This document shows positions 9,859 to 20,409 of a DNA stretch of 64,000 nt, in pieces. Below the pieces are notes generated by a model. The model ran no database searches, was not told the DNA's origin, and saw only the letters and a list, made by a program, of their open reading frames with translations. The stretch comes from Lachnospiraceae bacterium C7 (GTDB lineage Bacteria > Bacillota > Clostridia > Lachnospirales > Lachnospiraceae), in the NCBI GenBank assembly GCA_900113385.1, contig FOPE01000007.1, positions 1 to 64,000 of the forward strand. Reading direction: 5' to 3'. The translations under genes and the position numbers were made by a program. Numbering within the stretch: the first letter of the stretch is position 1; each line of letters starts with the position of its first letter.

Positions 9859-10398
9859 ATGTCACGTATAGGAAGAATGCCAATCGCAGTACCAGCAGGA
9901 GTAACTGTTGATATTGCAGAAAATAATCATGTGACTGTAAAAGGTCCAAAGGGAACTCTTGAGAGAACCCTTCCATCTGAAATGGCAATCAAATTAGATG
10001 GAGATTCAGTAGTTGTAACTAGACCTAATGACTTAAAGAAAATGAAATCTTTACATGGTTTGACAAGAACATTAATTAACAACATGGTTATTGGTGTAAC
10101 AGAAGGTTATACAAAAACTCTTGAAGTTAATGGTGTAGGTTATAGAGCATCTAAATCTGGAAAGAAATTAACTTTAAACTTAGGTTATTCACATCCAGTA
10201 GAAATGATCGATCCAGAAGGCCTTGAGGCTGTTGTAGAGGATAACAAGATCATTGTTAAAGGTATCGATAAAGAACGCGTTGGCCAGTACGCAGCTGAAA
10301 TCAGAGATAAGAGAAGACCAGAACCTTACAAAGGTAAAGGTATTAAATATGCTGATGAAGTTATTAGACGTAAAGTTGGTAAGACTGGTAAGAAATAA
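9859..10398 (+). CDS. rplF: 50S ribosomal protein L6
   Basis: 179 residues starting [15 protein letters not shown], with the C-terminal signature [13 protein letters not shown]. It lies near the factor-binding region of the 50S subunit. TAGGAGGT precedes the ATG. Confidence 0.97.
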   Translation: MSRIGRMPIAVPAGVTVDIAENNHVTVKGPKGTLERTLPSEMAIKLDGDSVVVTRPNDLKKMKSLHGLTRTLINNMVIGVTEGYTKTLEVNGVGYRASKSGKKLTLNLGYSHPVEMIDPEGLEAVVEDNKIIVKGIDKERVGQYAAEIRDKRRPEPYKGKGIKYADEVIRRKVGKTGKK

Positions 10399-10417
10399 TT
10401 AAAGGAGTGGACAAGTA

Positions 10418-10786
10418 ATGGTTAGTAAGAAATCAAGAACAGAAGTTCGTGAAAAGAAACATAGAAGAATGCGTAATCATCTTGCAGGTACTGCAGAGCG
10501 TCCTCGTTTAGCAGTATTCAGAAGCAATAACCACATGTATGCTCAGATTATTGACGACACTGTTGGAAATACACTTGTTTCTGCATCTACTCTTGATAAA
10601 GACGTAAAGGCAGAATTAGAGAAAACCAATAACGTTGATGCAGCTGCAAAACTTGGTACTGTTATTGCAAAGAAAGCTTTAGATAAGAATATCAAAACTG
10701 TAGTATTTGATAGAGGAGGATTCATCTATCAAGGAAAAGTTAAAGCATTAGCTGAAGCAGCAAGAGAAGCTGGTTTAGAGTTCTAG
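10418..10786 (+). CDS. rplR: 50S ribosomal protein L18
   Basis: 122 residues with the conserved [20 protein letters not shown] segment. It binds 5S rRNA together with L5. AAAGGAGTG is the ribosome site. A hairpin CTTTCT/AGAAAG lies in the 69-base gap before rpsE. Confidence 0.97.
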   Translation: MVSKKSRTEVREKKHRRMRNHLAGTAERPRLAVFRSNNHMYAQIIDDTVGNTLVSASTLDKDVKAELEKTNNVDAAAKLGTVIAKKALDKNIKTVVFDRGGFIYQGKVKALAEAAREAGLEF

Positions 10787-10855
10787 AAAAGTCTAGAGCT
10801 CCCCGCTTTCTGCTAATATAAAGTAGAAAGATTGAAAATTTTAGGAGGAAATAAC

Positions 10856-11365
10856 ATGAAACGTGAAATCATTGATGCAAGTCAATTAGAATTAGTTGAC
10901 AACGTTGTTGACATCAAACGTGTAACAAAAGTTGTTAAAGGTGGACGTAACATGCGTTTCACAGCTCTCGTTGTTGTTGGTGACAAGAATGGTCATGTTG
11001 GTGCTGGTCTTGGTAAAGCAGCTGAAATTCCAGAAGCAATTCGTAAAGGAAGAGAAGATGCTATCAAGAGCCTTATCAATGTTAAATTAGACGATAACAA
11101 GAGTATTACACATGATGTACTCGGAAAATACACAGGTGCTTCTGTATTATTAAAGAAGTCTCCTGAAGGTACTGGAATCATCGCTGGTGGTCCAGCACGT
11201 AGTGTGTGCGAATTAGCAGGTATCGAAAATATTCGTACAAAATCATTAGGTTCAAACAATAAGCAGAACGTTGTACTTGCTACAATTGAAGCTTTAAGAC
11301 AGTTAAAATCACCAGAAGAAGTTGCTAGACTTCGTGGTAAATCTGTAGAAGAAATCTTGGGTTAA
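10856..11365 (+). CDS. rpsE: 30S ribosomal protein S5
   Basis: 169 residues starting [17 protein letters not shown]. An in-frame TTG at 10832 would read through the Shine-Dalgarno TAGGAGG (10842-10848), so the ATG at 10856 is preferred. S5 guards translational accuracy near the decoding centre. Confidence 0.96.
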   Translation: MKREIIDASQLELVDNVVDIKRVTKVVKGGRNMRFTALVVVGDKNGHVGAGLGKAAEIPEAIRKGREDAIKSLINVKLDDNKSITHDVLGKYTGASVLLKKSPEGTGIIAGGPARSVCELAGIENIRTKSLGSNNKQNVVLATIEALRQLKSPEEVARLRGKSVEEILG

Positions 11366-11379
11366 GGAGGAATTGAAAA

Positions 11380-11565
11380 ATGGCAGATAAGAAAGTAAAA
11401 GTTACACTTATTAAGTCAACAATTGGTGCAGTTCCTAAAAACAAGAAAACAATCGAAGCTTTAGGATTAACAAAATTATACAAAACTGTAGTATTGCCAG
11501 ACAACGCATCTACACAAGGAGCTCTTCGCAAAGTAGCACCATATATTAAAGTAGAAGAAGCATAA
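11380..11565 (+). CDS. rpmD: 50S ribosomal protein L30
   Basis: 61 residues with the family core [18 protein letters not shown]. It is a small single-domain 50S protein in the normal rpsE-rpmD-rplO order, with AAGGAGG before the ATG. Confidence 0.95.
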   Translation: MADKKVKVTLIKSTIGAVPKNKKTIEALGLTKLYKTVVLPDNASTQGALRKVAPYIKVEEA

Positions 11566-11593
11566 TTAATTTTTTAGATAAGGAGGTGCAATT

Positions 11594-12034
11594 ATGGATT
11601 TATCAAGTTTAAAAGCTGCTGAAGGTTCTAGACAGAGCAATAACTTCAGAAAAGGCCGTGGACATGGTTCAGGAAACGGTAAAACAGCTGGTAAAGGACA
11701 TAAAGGTCAGAAAGCTCGTTCAGGAGCACCTAGACCAGGTTTCGAAGGTGGACAGATGCCTTTATACAGACGTTTGCCTAAGAGAGGTTTCAAAAACAGA
11801 AACCATAAAGACATCGTTGCAATTAACATCAGTGCTCTTGAAAGATTTGAAAATGACTCTGTTGTTACTATCGAATCATTACTTGAGGCTGGCGTAATCA
11901 AAAATACAAGAGACGGCGTTAAAGTATTAGGAAATGGTGAGTTCACAAAGAAACTTACTGTTCAAGCTAATGCATTCAGCGAAAGCGCTAAAGAAAAAAT
12001 CGAAGCACTTGGCGGAAAAGCAGAGGTGATCTAA
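11594..12034 (+). CDS. rplO: 50S ribosomal protein L15
   Basis: 146 residues with the Gly/Arg-rich N-terminal extension ([20 protein letters not shown]) that threads into 23S rRNA. Its stop shares a base with the secY start (TAATG), which couples the two. Confidence 0.97.
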   Translation: MDLSSLKAAEGSRQSNNFRKGRGHGSGNGKTAGKGHKGQKARSGAPRPGFEGGQMPLYRRLPKRGFKNRNHKDIVAINISALERFENDSVVTIESLLEAGVIKNTRDGVKVLGNGEFTKKLTVQANAFSESAKEKIEALGGKAEVI

Positions 12035-13356
12035 TGCTAGAAACAGTCCGTAATGCATTTAAAATCAAAGATATTCGTAAAAGAATTCTTTTTACTTTTT
12101 TCATGCTCATTATCATCAGAATAGGAAGTCAGCTTCCTGTTCCTGGTGTAAATGGCGAAGTATTCTCGGAGTGGTTCAAAAACCAAACATCAGATGGATT
12201 GGGCTTTTTTAATGCAATTACTGGCGGATCGTTTTTAAATATGTCGGTGTTCGCACTGAATATCACACCATACATCACTGCTTCTATTATTATTCAACTT
12301 CTTACTGTAGCTATTCCTAAATTGGAAGAGATGCAGCGAGATGGTGAAGATGGTAGAAAGAAGATTGTTGCGATTACAAGGTATTTAACAGTTGTTTTAG
12401 GCTTAGTACAGTCTATAGCAATGGTAATCGGTTTCTACCGTGGCGGATACTTAAATACACAATTACCAACAGCGTTAAATATAGCAATGGTAATCTCAGT
12501 TCTTACAGCAGGTTCAGCGATATTAATGTGGATCGGCGAAAGAATTACTGAAAAGGGTATTGGAAATGGTATTTCAATTGTGTTAACAATTAATATTGTT
12601 TCTAGAATGCCTGAAGATATTTCTTCATTATGGAGTCAATTTATCTCAGGTAAAAAAATTCCAAAAGCAACACTAGCTGCTGTAATTATTATGGCAATTA
12701 TTGTTGCAATGGTATTATTTGTTGTTCTCTTACAAGGTGCAGAAAGAAGAATTCCTGTACAGTATTCTAAGAAGATTCAAGGAAGAAAACAAGTTGGTGG
12801 ACAGCAGACAAATATTCCTTTGAAAGTAAATACTGCTGGAGTTATTCCAGTAATCTTTGCTCAGTCCTTATTACAAACACCTGTAATTATTGCAGGAGTT
12901 TTAGGAAAGAACAAAGGAACAGGTATTGGAAATAAAATTCTAAATACTTTATCACAGTCAAACTGGTGCAATCCTGAGCATCCAGCTTATAATATTGGAC
13001 TTGTGGTATATATTTTGTTGATTATTGCTTTTGCGTATTTCTATACACAGATTACTTTTAATCCGTTAGAGATTGCAAACAATATGAAACGTTCTGGTGG
13101 ATTTATTCCAGGTATTAGACCAGGAAAACCTACTAGTGATTATTTGAATACAATATTAAATTATGTTGTTTTTATAGGAGCTATCGGATTGGCAATTGTC
13201 GCATTTGTACCAATTTTATTTAATGGAGTTTTCGGAGCTCAAGTTTCATTTGGTGGAACATCTATTATCATCATAGTAGGTGTAATCATTGAAACAGTTA
13301 AACAAGTTGAGTCGCAAATGTTAGTACGCTACTATAAAGGATTCTTAAGCGACTAA
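12034..13356 (+). CDS. secY: Protein translocase subunit SecY
   Basis: 440 residues with about ten membrane segments, the channel-forming subunit of the Sec translocon. The first segment follows RKRILFTFFML, and the plug-region sequence GGSFLNMSVFALNITPYI is present. Cytoplasmic loop signatures such as NMKRSGGFIPGIRPGK are conserved. It overlaps rplO by one base and is followed by a hairpin before adk. Confidence 0.97.
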   Translation: MLETVRNAFKIKDIRKRILFTFFMLIIIRIGSQLPVPGVNGEVFSEWFKNQTSDGLGFFNAITGGSFLNMSVFALNITPYITASIIIQLLTVAIPKLEEMQRDGEDGRKKIVAITRYLTVVLGLVQSIAMVIGFYRGGYLNTQLPTALNIAMVISVLTAGSAILMWIGERITEKGIGNGISIVLTINIVSRMPEDISSLWSQFISGKKIPKATLAAVIIMAIIVAMVLFVVLLQGAERRIPVQYSKKIQGRKQVGGQQTNIPLKVNTAGVIPVIFAQSLLQTPVIIAGVLGKNKGTGIGNKILNTLSQSNWCNPEHPAYNIGLVVYILLIIAFAYFYTQITFNPLEIANNMKRSGGFIPGIRPGKPTSDYLNTILNYVVFIGAIGLAIVAFVPILFNGVFGAQVSFGGTSIIIIVGVIIETVKQVESQMLVRYYKGFLSD

Positions 13357-13370
13357 TTTAATTGCACAAT

Positions 13371-13400
13371 GGAGATACTGGCATTTGCCGTATCTCCTTT
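13371..13400 (+). terminator. Hairpin between secY and adk
   Basis: GGAGATAC-t-GGC pairs with GCC-GTATCTCC around attt. Only TTT follows, so it is at best a weak terminator, more likely a partial attenuator or mRNA processing site that lets transcription continue into adk. Confidence 0.5.
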
Positions 13401-13454
13401 CGTGCAGTAATATACAATATACATAGCTCTAGAGTTATAGAGTTACTGGGTTAA

Positions 13455-14117
<663 letters not shown>

Positions 14118-14119
14118 TA

Positions 14120-14908
14120 ATGAGTATTACAATTAAATCTGAATGTGAGATTGAATTGATGCGCAAAGCCGGCCAAATTTTAGCTGATGTTCATCAAAAA
14201 TTAGCTGAGGAAATAAAGCCAGGAATGTCAACATATGAAATTGACAAAATTGGTGAAGAATTGATTAGAAGTCATGGTTGTATACCATCATTTTTAAATT
14301 ATCAAGGATTCCCAGCTTCTATATGTATTTCATTGAATGATGAGATAGTACATGGAATTCCATCTAAAGACGTAATTGTTAAAGATGGAGATATAATTAG
14401 CCTAGATGCAGGTGTAATTTATAAAGGCTATCATTCTGATGCGGCTCGAACAGTTGGAGTAGGTTCAATTCCTGATGAATCAAAACAATTGATTGAAGTC
14501 ACAAAACAAAGTTTTATTGAAGGAATGAAAAAGGCCACAGCAGGAAATTATCTTAACGATGTATCAACTGCTATTGGAGATTATGCAAGCAAGTTAGGAT
14601 ATGGAGTTGTGTATGACTTCGTAGGGCATGGAATAGGAACAAGTCTCCATCAGGCGCCAGAGATACCTAATTATGCCAAAAAGACAAGAGGACCATTATT
14701 GCGAGAGGGCATGACACTTGCAATTGAACCAATGATAAACGTTGGAGTTCCGCAAGTTAAAGTGTGTGATAATGGTTGGACAGCTGTCACTGCAGATTCA
14801 AAGAGGTCAGCACACTATGAAAACACCATATTAATAACTAAAGGAAAACCTGAAATTTTATCATTAACTGAGAAAGAAAAAGAAGAAGGTTTCTTGGATT
14901 TATTTTAA
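14120..14908 (+). CDS. map: Type I methionine aminopeptidase
   Basis: 262 residues; it removes N-terminal Met from new proteins. Metal-ligand regions are visible: SLDAGVIYKGYHSDAART, GHGIGTSLHQAPEIPNY and AIEPMI. It starts two bases after adk, with a weak AGGTGA inside the adk end. Confidence 0.95.
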   Translation: MSITIKSECEIELMRKAGQILADVHQKLAEEIKPGMSTYEIDKIGEELIRSHGCIPSFLNYQGFPASICISLNDEIVHGIPSKDVIVKDGDIISLDAGVIYKGYHSDAARTVGVGSIPDESKQLIEVTKQSFIEGMKKATAGNYLNDVSTAIGDYASKLGYGVVYDFVGHGIGTSLHQAPEIPNYAKKTRGPLLREGMTLAIEPMINVGVPQVKVCDNGWTAVTADSKRSAHYENTILITKGKPEILSLTEKEKEEGFLDLF

Positions 14909-14948
14909 GCAAAATTAATAAAATCAATTGACACAGGAGGATAAAGTA

Positions 14949-15167
14949 ATGTCAAAAGCAGACGTAATTGAAGTTGAAGGTGTTGTAGTTGAAAAATTAC
15001 CTAATGCTTTCTTCAAAGTAGAATTAGAGAATGGTCATCAAATTTTAGCAACTATCAGTGGAAAATTAAGAATGAATTTCATTCGTATTTTACCTGGTGA
15101 TAAAGTAACTATTGAAATGTCCCCATATGATTTAACTAAAGGTAGAATTATTTGGAGAGATAAATAA
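14949..15167 (+). CDS. infA: Translation initiation factor IF-1
   Basis: 72 residues starting [19 protein letters not shown], the normal IF-1 length. An upstream TTG at 14928 is in frame, but CAGGAGG (14934-14940) sits 8 bases before the ATG at 14949, which is chosen. It is a single OB-fold that binds the 30S A site. Confidence 0.96.
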   Translation: MSKADVIEVEGVVVEKLPNAFFKVELENGHQILATISGKLRMNFIRILPGDKVTIEMSPYDLTKGRIIWRDK

Positions 15168-15173
15168 AACTTA

Positions 15174-15202
15174 TTGACTTCTATAAGGTTGACGTGTATA
15201 AT
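15174..15202 (+). promoter_or_regulatory. Internal promoter before rpmJ
   Basis: TTGACT (15174-15179), a 17-base spacer and a perfect TATAAT (15197-15202). It would give a separate transcript for rpmJ, rpsM, rpsK, rpsD, rpoA and rplQ. Confidence 0.8.
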
Positions 15203-15275
15203 AAAACACGGACACTTTTGGGAAGTATCTATATTTAAATAAGTATAGAGCTTTATAGAGAAAGGAGGATTTACT

Positions 15276-15389
15276 GTGAAGGTAAGATCATCAGTTAAGC
15301 CTATTTGCGAGAAATGCAAAGTCATTAAAAGAAAAGGAAAAGTCAGAATTATCTGCGAAAATCCAAAACACAAACAGAGACAGGGCTAA
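15276..15389 (+). CDS. rpmJ: 50S ribosomal protein L36
   Basis: 37 residues with a GTG start after AAAGGAGG. The zinc ribbon has ligands C11, C14, C27 and H32 ([15 protein letters not shown]). It is too short for many gene callers but fully conserved, and it occupies its normal place between infA and rpsM. Confidence 0.96.
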   Translation: MKVRSSVKPICEKCKVIKRKGKVRIICENPKHKQRQG

Positions 15390-15741
15390 TTTGTTTTTTG
15401 ACCCTGTTATTTGTGCATAAAGGAATATTGTCCTTTTTGTAAATGGATCATAGTTGATTCATTATTAATTATGTGCGGCTGCAGCGCATTTATTGTGCTG
15501 TTCATAATAAACAGTAGAGTTATCCTACTGAGGTTTCTTCTATAATACCGAGTAGATAGCAATCGAAAATTGATAACAAGTAGACGCTAGTCGTTGAAAG
15601 AAAATATGGAATGCTTATAGCTGTGCACACATTTCAGGACGTGTAACCGTAGCTGCATTAGGTATAAGGTTCGGGAAAAGTATGTAGTTACATATATACT
15701 GTAGCAAGAAAAACGATAAAATTATGGAGGTGTAAACACAC
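15390..15741 (+). promoter_or_regulatory. Leader of the alpha-type segment (rpsM-rpsK-rpsD-rpoA-rplQ)
   Basis: A 352-base non-coding stretch rich in possible structure: ACAGGG/CCCTGT across the rpmJ stop, a small terminator at 15419-15438, CAGCGCA/TGTGCTG at 15482-15500 and CAGTAG/CTACTG at 15512-15530. A TATAAT at 15541 lacks a good -35. In other bacteria S4 controls this operon, but no match to a known S4 leader can be claimed by eye. Confidence 0.5.
15419..15438 (+). terminator. Small attenuator-like terminator in the rpsM leader
   Basis: AAAGGA pairs with TCCTTT around atattg and runs into a T tract. The stem is short, so partial termination is more likely than a full stop. Confidence 0.45.
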
Positions 15742-16110
15742 ATGGCTCGTATTGCAGGTGTAGATTTACCAAGAGAAAAACGTGTTGAAATCGGTTTAAC
15801 TTACATTTACGGTATTGGTAGAGTAAGTGCAAACCGTATTCTTGAAGCAGCTAACGTTGAACCTAGCACTCGTGTTAGAGATTTAACAGACGAAGAAGTT
15901 AAGAGAATCAGTACAGTTATCGATGAAACTCAGACTGTAGAAGGTGATTTAAGAAGAGAAATCGCTCTTAATATTAAGAGACTTCAGGAGATTGGATGCT
16001 ACAGAGGTATCCGTCATAGAAAAGGACTTCCAGTTCGTGGTCAGAAAACAAAGACTAATGCAAGAACTAGAAAAGGTCCAAAGAGAACTGTTGCAAACAA
16101 GAAAAAATAA
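15742..16110 (+). CDS. rpsM: 30S ribosomal protein S13
   Basis: 122 residues starting [20 protein letters not shown], with the C-terminal basic tail [17 protein letters not shown] that touches the P-site tRNA. GGAGGTG is 10 bases before the ATG. Confidence 0.97.
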   Translation: MARIAGVDLPREKRVEIGLTYIYGIGRVSANRILEAANVEPSTRVRDLTDEEVKRISTVIDETQTVEGDLRREIALNIKRLQEIGCYRGIRHRKGLPVRGQKTKTNARTRKGPKRTVANKKK

Positions 16111-16186
16111 TTAATTAAATGATAAGGCCTGAGGAGAACGAGATTCCCAGGATTAAAAAATTTAGAGAAAGTAGGTTAGTTTTAAA

Positions 16187-16582
16187 ATGGCTAAGAACGT
16201 TGCAAGAAAAACAACTAAAAAGCGTGTAAAGAAAAACGTTGAACGCGGACAGGCACATATCCAGTCATCTTTCAATAATACAATTGTAACTATTACAGAT
16301 GCTGAAGGTAATGCTTTATCATGGGCAAGTGCTGGTGGTCTAGGATTTAGAGGTTCAAAGAAATCTACTCCATATGCTGCACAGATGGCAGCTGAAACAG
16401 CAACAAAGGCAGCTTTAATTCACGGATTAAAGACAGTAGACGTTATGGTTAAAGGACCAGGTTCAGGTAGAGAAGCAGCTATTCGTGCGCTTTCTGCATG
16501 TGGTCTTGAAGTTACAAGCATTCAGGATGTAACTCCAGTACCTCACAATGGTTGTCGTCCACCAAAACGTAGAAGAGTCTAA
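16187..16582 (+). CDS. rpsK: 30S ribosomal protein S11
   Basis: 131 residues with the signature [17 protein letters not shown] at the C terminus. It forms part of the 30S platform. The ribosome site is weaker than its neighbours (GTAGGT), and a 76-base spacer separates it from rpsM. Confidence 0.97.
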   Translation: MAKNVARKTTKKRVKKNVERGQAHIQSSFNNTIVTITDAEGNALSWASAGGLGFRGSKKSTPYAAQMAAETATKAALIHGLKTVDVMVKGPGSGREAAIRALSACGLEVTSIQDVTPVPHNGCRPPKRRRV

Positions 16583-16600
16583 TAGGAGGTATAGATTAAG

Positions 16601-17191
16601 ATGGCAGTTAATAAAGTACCTGTACTTAAAAGATGCAGATCCCTTGGTTTAGAGCCAAGTTACTTAGGATATGATAAAAAATCAAAAAGAAATTTAAAAA
16701 GAGGTAGAAAAATCTCTGAGTATGGTCTTCAGTTAAGAGAAAAACAGAAGGCAAAATTCATTTATGGTGTATTAGAGAAACCTTTCCACAACTATTACAT
16801 GAGAGCTGATAGAATGAAAGGTATCACTGGTACAAACCTTATGACAATCTTAGAATCAAGACTTGATAACGTAGTATTCAGACTTGGTTTTGCTAGAACA
16901 AGAAGAGAAGCTAGACAGATCGTTGATCACAAATTCGTTACAGTAAACGGAAAACAGGTTAACATCCCTTCATACCTTGTTAAAGCAGGAGATGTAATTG
17001 AAATTAAAGAGGCTAAAAAATCTAGCCAGAGAATGAAAGACGTTGTAGAAGTAGCCGGTGGAAGACTTGTTCCAGAATGGTTAGATGTTGATACAGATAA
17101 ATTACAGGGAACTGTAAAGAATTTACCAACACGTGAGCAGATTGACGTTCCTGTTGATGAAATGCTCATCGTCGAGTTATATTCTAAATAA
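16601..17191 (+). CDS. rpsD: 30S ribosomal protein S4
   Basis: 196 residues with the S4 RNA-binding domain near residues 90-150 (SRLDNVVFRLGFARTRREAR). It is a primary 16S assembly protein and the likely feedback regulator if the operon is autoregulated. Unlike in Bacillus, it lies inside the alpha operon. TAGGAGGT precedes the ATG. Confidence 0.97.
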   Translation: MAVNKVPVLKRCRSLGLEPSYLGYDKKSKRNLKRGRKISEYGLQLREKQKAKFIYGVLEKPFHNYYMRADRMKGITGTNLMTILESRLDNVVFRLGFARTRREARQIVDHKFVTVNGKQVNIPSYLVKAGDVIEIKEAKKSSQRMKDVVEVAGGRLVPEWLDVDTDKLQGTVKNLPTREQIDVPVDEMLIVELYSK

Positions 17192-17240
17192 TTAGTATAA
17201 ATTAAATTAGCAACGATACCCGAGAAGGAGGGACTTTGTA

Positions 17241-18200
17241 GTGTTCGATTTTGAAAAACCAAAAATTGAAATCGCTGAAATTTCAGATGATAAAAAATAT
17301 GGCAGATTTGTTGTTGAGCCATTAGAGAGAGGTTATGGTACAACACTTGGTAACTCTCTTAGAAGAATTATGCTTTCTTCTTTACCAGGAGCAGCTGTCA
17401 GCCAGGTTAAGATCGAAGGTGTTTTACATGAGTTCAGTTCAATTCCAGGAGTTAAGGAAGATGTAACTGAGATCATCATGAATATCAAGAATCTTGCAAT
17501 CAAAAATACCAGTTCTACAAATGAACCAAAAGTTGCTTATATTGAATTCGAAGGTGAAGGCGTTGTTACAGCAGCAGATATTCAGGTTGATTCTGATATC
17601 GAGATTTTGAACCCGGATTTAGTAATCGCTCACTTAAATGGTGGTGCTGAAAGCAAATTATACATGGAGCTTACAATAACTAAAGGTAGAGGTTATGTAA
17701 GTGCGGATAAGAATAAAACAGCAGATACACCAATTGGTGTAATTGCAGTTGATTCTATTTATACTCCGGTAGAACGTGTAAATCTTTCAATAGAGAATAC
17801 TCGTGTTGGTCAGGTTACAGATTTTGATAAGCTTACTTTAGATGTTTATACAAATGGTACACTTGAGCCAGACGAGGCAGTAAGTTTAGCTGCTAAAGTT
17901 CTTAGTGAGCACTTAAGTCTTTTCATCGATTTATCAGATGCTGCACAGCAGGCTGAAGTAATGGTTGAAAAAGAGAATGACGGTAAAGAACAAGTTCTTG
18001 TTATGAACATTGATGAACTTGAGCTTTCTGTTCGTTCATATAACTGCTTAAAGAGAGCTGGTATCAATACTGTTGAAGAGTTAATTAATAAAACACCTGA
18101 AGATATGATGAAGGTTCGTAACCTTGGTCGTAAGTCTTTAGAAGAAGTTTTAGCTAAGTTAAAAGAGTTAGGACTTGAATTAAATCACGGAGCTGAATAA
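17241..18200 (+). CDS. rpoA: RNA polymerase alpha subunit
   Basis: 319 residues with a GTG start after AAGGAGGG. The N-terminal dimerisation domain is recognised by [21 protein letters not shown] and the C-terminal DNA-binding domain by [20 protein letters not shown]. It lies in the usual place between rpsD and rplQ. Confidence 0.97.
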   Translation: MFDFEKPKIEIAEISDDKKYGRFVVEPLERGYGTTLGNSLRRIMLSSLPGAAVSQVKIEGVLHEFSSIPGVKEDVTEIIMNIKNLAIKNTSSTNEPKVAYIEFEGEGVVTAADIQVDSDIEILNPDLVIAHLNGGAESKLYMELTITKGRGYVSADKNKTADTPIGVIAVDSIYTPVERVNLSIENTRVGQVTDFDKLTLDVYTNGTLEPDEAVSLAAKVLSEHLSLFIDLSDAAQQAEVMVEKENDGKEQVLVMNIDELELSVRSYNCLKRAGINTVEELINKTPEDMMKVRNLGRKSLEEVLAKLKELGLELNHGAE

Positions 18201-18364
18201 GCTCACGTAAAGTACTCATATATGGGGCAGAAACAGTAAGTCCATAAAGGCATGGAGTATGTCCTAGGTCATGAGTGGCACTTGGTATTTTCAGTGAAAT
18301 GGAAAATATCATTACAAGATTTTGCTTGAGGATTAAGACCAAAAGGCGTCCTTAGGTAAACCAC
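18201..18364 (+). other. Spacer between rpoA and rplQ
   Basis: 164 bases with no coding sequence. The clearest fold is GGTATTTTC with GAAAATATC around agtgaaatg (about 18283-18309). No T-run terminator or convincing promoter is seen. Confidence 0.4.
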
Positions 18365-18379
18365 ATGGAGGAAAATAAA

Positions 18380-18901
18380 ATGGCTAAATATCGTAAATTA
18401 AGCAGAACTTCTAGTCAGAGAAAAGCTTTATTAAGAGGTCAGGTTACTTCACTTCTTGCTAACGGAAAAATCGTTACAACAGAAGCTAAAGCTAAAGAAG
18501 TTCGCAAAATTGCAGAAGGTTTAATTGCAAAAGCAGTTAAAGAAAAAGATAACTTTGAAGAGGTTGTAGTTAGTGCTAAAGTACCTCGCAAAGATGAGAA
18601 TGGTAGAAGAGTTAAAGAAGTTGTAGACGGTAAAAAAGTTACTGTTTATGATGTAGTAGAAAAGACTATTAAAAAAGATTTACCATCAAGACTTCATGCA
18701 AGAAGAGAAATGTTAAAAGTACTTTATTCTGTAAAAGAAGGAACTACTAAGAAAGATACAAAAGAAGTTGATCTTTGCGCTAAATTATTTGATGAGTATG
18801 CACCAAAATACGCTGAGCGTAACGGTGGATACACACGTATCGTTAAGATTGGACAACGTAAAGGTGACGGAGCTTTAGAAGTTCTTCTTGAGTTAGTTTA
18901 A
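18380..18901 (+). CDS. rplQ: 50S ribosomal protein L17 with internal insertion
   Basis: 173 residues against about 120 in Bacillus. The N-terminal core ([20 protein letters not shown]) and C-terminal core ([18 protein letters not shown]) are normal. The extra length is an insertion of roughly 45 residues at about 55-100, rich in Lys, Glu and Val, before [10 protein letters not shown]. An ATG at 18365 overlaps the GGAGG, so the ATG at 18380 is the start. It is the last gene of the block, followed by a strong terminator. Confidence 0.95.
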   Translation: MAKYRKLSRTSSQRKALLRGQVTSLLANGKIVTTEAKAKEVRKIAEGLIAKAVKEKDNFEEVVVSAKVPRKDENGRRVKEVVDGKKVTVYDVVEKTIKKDLPSRLHARREMLKVLYSVKEGTTKKDTKEVDLCAKLFDEYAPKYAERNGGYTRIVKIGQRKGDGALEVLLELV

Positions 18902-18913
18902 TCGGTATAAATT

Positions 18914-18954
18914 AGGCTATGTGTAATGCTGATGTTGCACATAGTCTTTTTTTA
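18914..18954 (+). terminator. Terminator of the ribosomal protein operon
   Basis: GGCTATGTG pairs with CACATAGTC and is followed by a T run. It lies about 15 bases after rplQ. Confidence 0.9.
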
Positions 18955-18990
18955 TTTAAAATTTTATTAAAATGTAGTTGAAAATTAAAC

Positions 18991-19081
18991 AAGATAATCA
19001 AATAAGATAATTAAGTAAGATAATCAAATAGAACAATCAAATAGAACAATAAAATAAGATAATCAAATAAGATAATCAAAA
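18991..19081. repeat. Seven tandem copies of a 13-base AT-rich unit
   Basis: Seven head-to-tail units with consensus AAGATAATCAAAT; units 4 and 5 have AGAACAAT in place of AAGATAAT. There are no spacers, so it is not a CRISPR. It fills the gap between two terminators of converging genes (rplQ and prs). Nothing else is seen in 18955-19203 apart from the prs terminator. Confidence 0.85.
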
Positions 19082-19143
19082 AAACATCCACAAGTTATTT
19101 GAGATGACATTAGAGTGTCAACTAAAAAACAAGTGGATGTTTT
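19081..19143 (-). terminator. Terminator of prs
   Basis: AAAACATCCAC pairs with GTGGATGTTTT, with a smaller inner hairpin GACAT/GTGTC. Read on the minus strand it ends in a T run after prs; A/T runs at both ends make it usable in both directions. Confidence 0.8.
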
Positions 19144-19203
19144 AATTAAATACAATGTAAATTATGATATAAAATCAACAATTTATTTTAGATTAGAAAC
19201 AAA

Positions 19204-20409
19204 TTATGCTTCATATTTGAAAAGGCCATCAGCTTCCTGTTTAGCCTTATATTTGTTTACATAACGTTTAATTCTGTCATAAGGGTTAAGTAAATCACTA
19301 ATAGAAGCATCATGATTTAATGTATCAAGGATGTAAGCAATGTACTTACTCATTTCACAACTGATGTAGTATGGTCTAGAAAGTAAATCAGGTGTCTGAT
19401 AGCAAAGGTTTGTAGTAACAACTTTGTAAATGAGTCCTTCTTCAACAGCTTTATCAAAAGAATCAAGGCCGTTTGTGAATAAACCAAAAGTAGCGATTAC
19501 AAAGATTCTACGAGCTTTACGTTTCTTTAATTCTCTAGCAGTATCAATCATACTTTCACCAGAAGAAATCATATCATCGATAATCCAAACATCTTTGCCT
19601 TCAACTGAATCACCTAAAAATTCATGTGCAACGATAGGGTTTCTACCATCAACGATTACGCTATAATCTCTTCTCTTATAGAACATACCCATGTTAACAC
19701 CAAGTACGTTAGCCATGTAAATAGCACGTCTTGTAGCACCTTCATCAGGGCTGATGATCATTAAATGATCTTTATCAAGTTGAACATCAGGAACGTTTTT
19801 AAGAATTCCTTTAACAAACTGGTATGTAGGTTGAACAGATTCAAATCCACCAAGTGGAATTGCATTCTGAACGCGTGGGTCATGAGCATCAAAAGTGATG
19901 ATGTTGTCAACGCCTAAGTCTTTAAGTTCTTGAAGTGCAAGAGCACAATCTAAAGATTCACGACCTGTACGTCTGTGCTGACGGCTTTCATATAAGAATG
20001 GTAAAATTACTGTAATTCTACGAGCTTTACCACCAGCTGCAGCAATAACACGTTTTAAATCCTGATAGTGATCATCAGGAGACATGTGATTGATTTGACC
20101 ACATAATTTGTAAGTAAGGCTATAATTAGTAACATCAACCATGATGTATAAATCATATCCACGTACAGACTGTTTAAGAACACATTTAGCTTCGCCAGAA
20201 CCAAAACGTGGAGTGTATGGTTTGATAATGTAACTATTTTTGTAATAGTCCTGGAAAGCAGACTCATCGTGGTGTTTGTGTTCGCGATTTTCTCTCCAGC
20301 TTGTTAAATAAGAATCAACTTTTTCAGCTAATCCAATACAGCTTTCAGTTGGAATTAAACCAAGAACACCTTGTGGCATTGTTTCTAAAATTCTTTCATC
20401 ATTTGGCAT
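19204..20409 (-). CDS. prs: Ribose-phosphate pyrophosphokinase, long form
   Basis: 401 residues. It makes PRPP from ribose 5-phosphate and ATP for nucleotide, His and Trp synthesis. Seen motifs are the ATP-side region RRITVILPFLYESRQHRRTG, TFDAHDPRVQNAIPL, and the PRPP loop VWIIDDMISSGES. It is about 85 residues longer than the usual ~315, with extensions at both ends. GGAGG is 11 bases upstream of the ATG. It lies downstream of dnaC on the minus strand but has its own long upstream region. Confidence 0.92.
   Translation of the reverse strand: MPNDERILETMPQGVLGLIPTESCIGLAEKVDSYLTSWRENREHKHHDESAFQDYYKNSYIIKPYTPRFGSGEAKCVLKQSVRGYDLYIMVDVTNYSLTYKLCGQINHMSPDDHYQDLKRVIAAAGGKARRITVILPFLYESRQHRRTGRESLDCALALQELKDLGVDNIITFDAHDPRVQNAIPLGGFESVQPTYQFVKGILKNVPDVQLDKDHLMIISPDEGATRRAIYMANVLGVNMGMFYKRRDYSVIVDGRNPIVAHEFLGDSVEGKDVWIIDDMISSGESMIDTARELKKRKARRIFVIATFGLFTNGLDSFDKAVEEGLIYKVVTTNLCYQTPDLLSRPYYISCEMSKYIAYILDTLNHDASISDLLNPYDRIKRYVNKYKAKQEADGLFKYEA

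Noticed and set aside
18991-19081. CRISPR array
   Set aside because: The 13-base units are directly abutting without spacers, and no cas genes are near.
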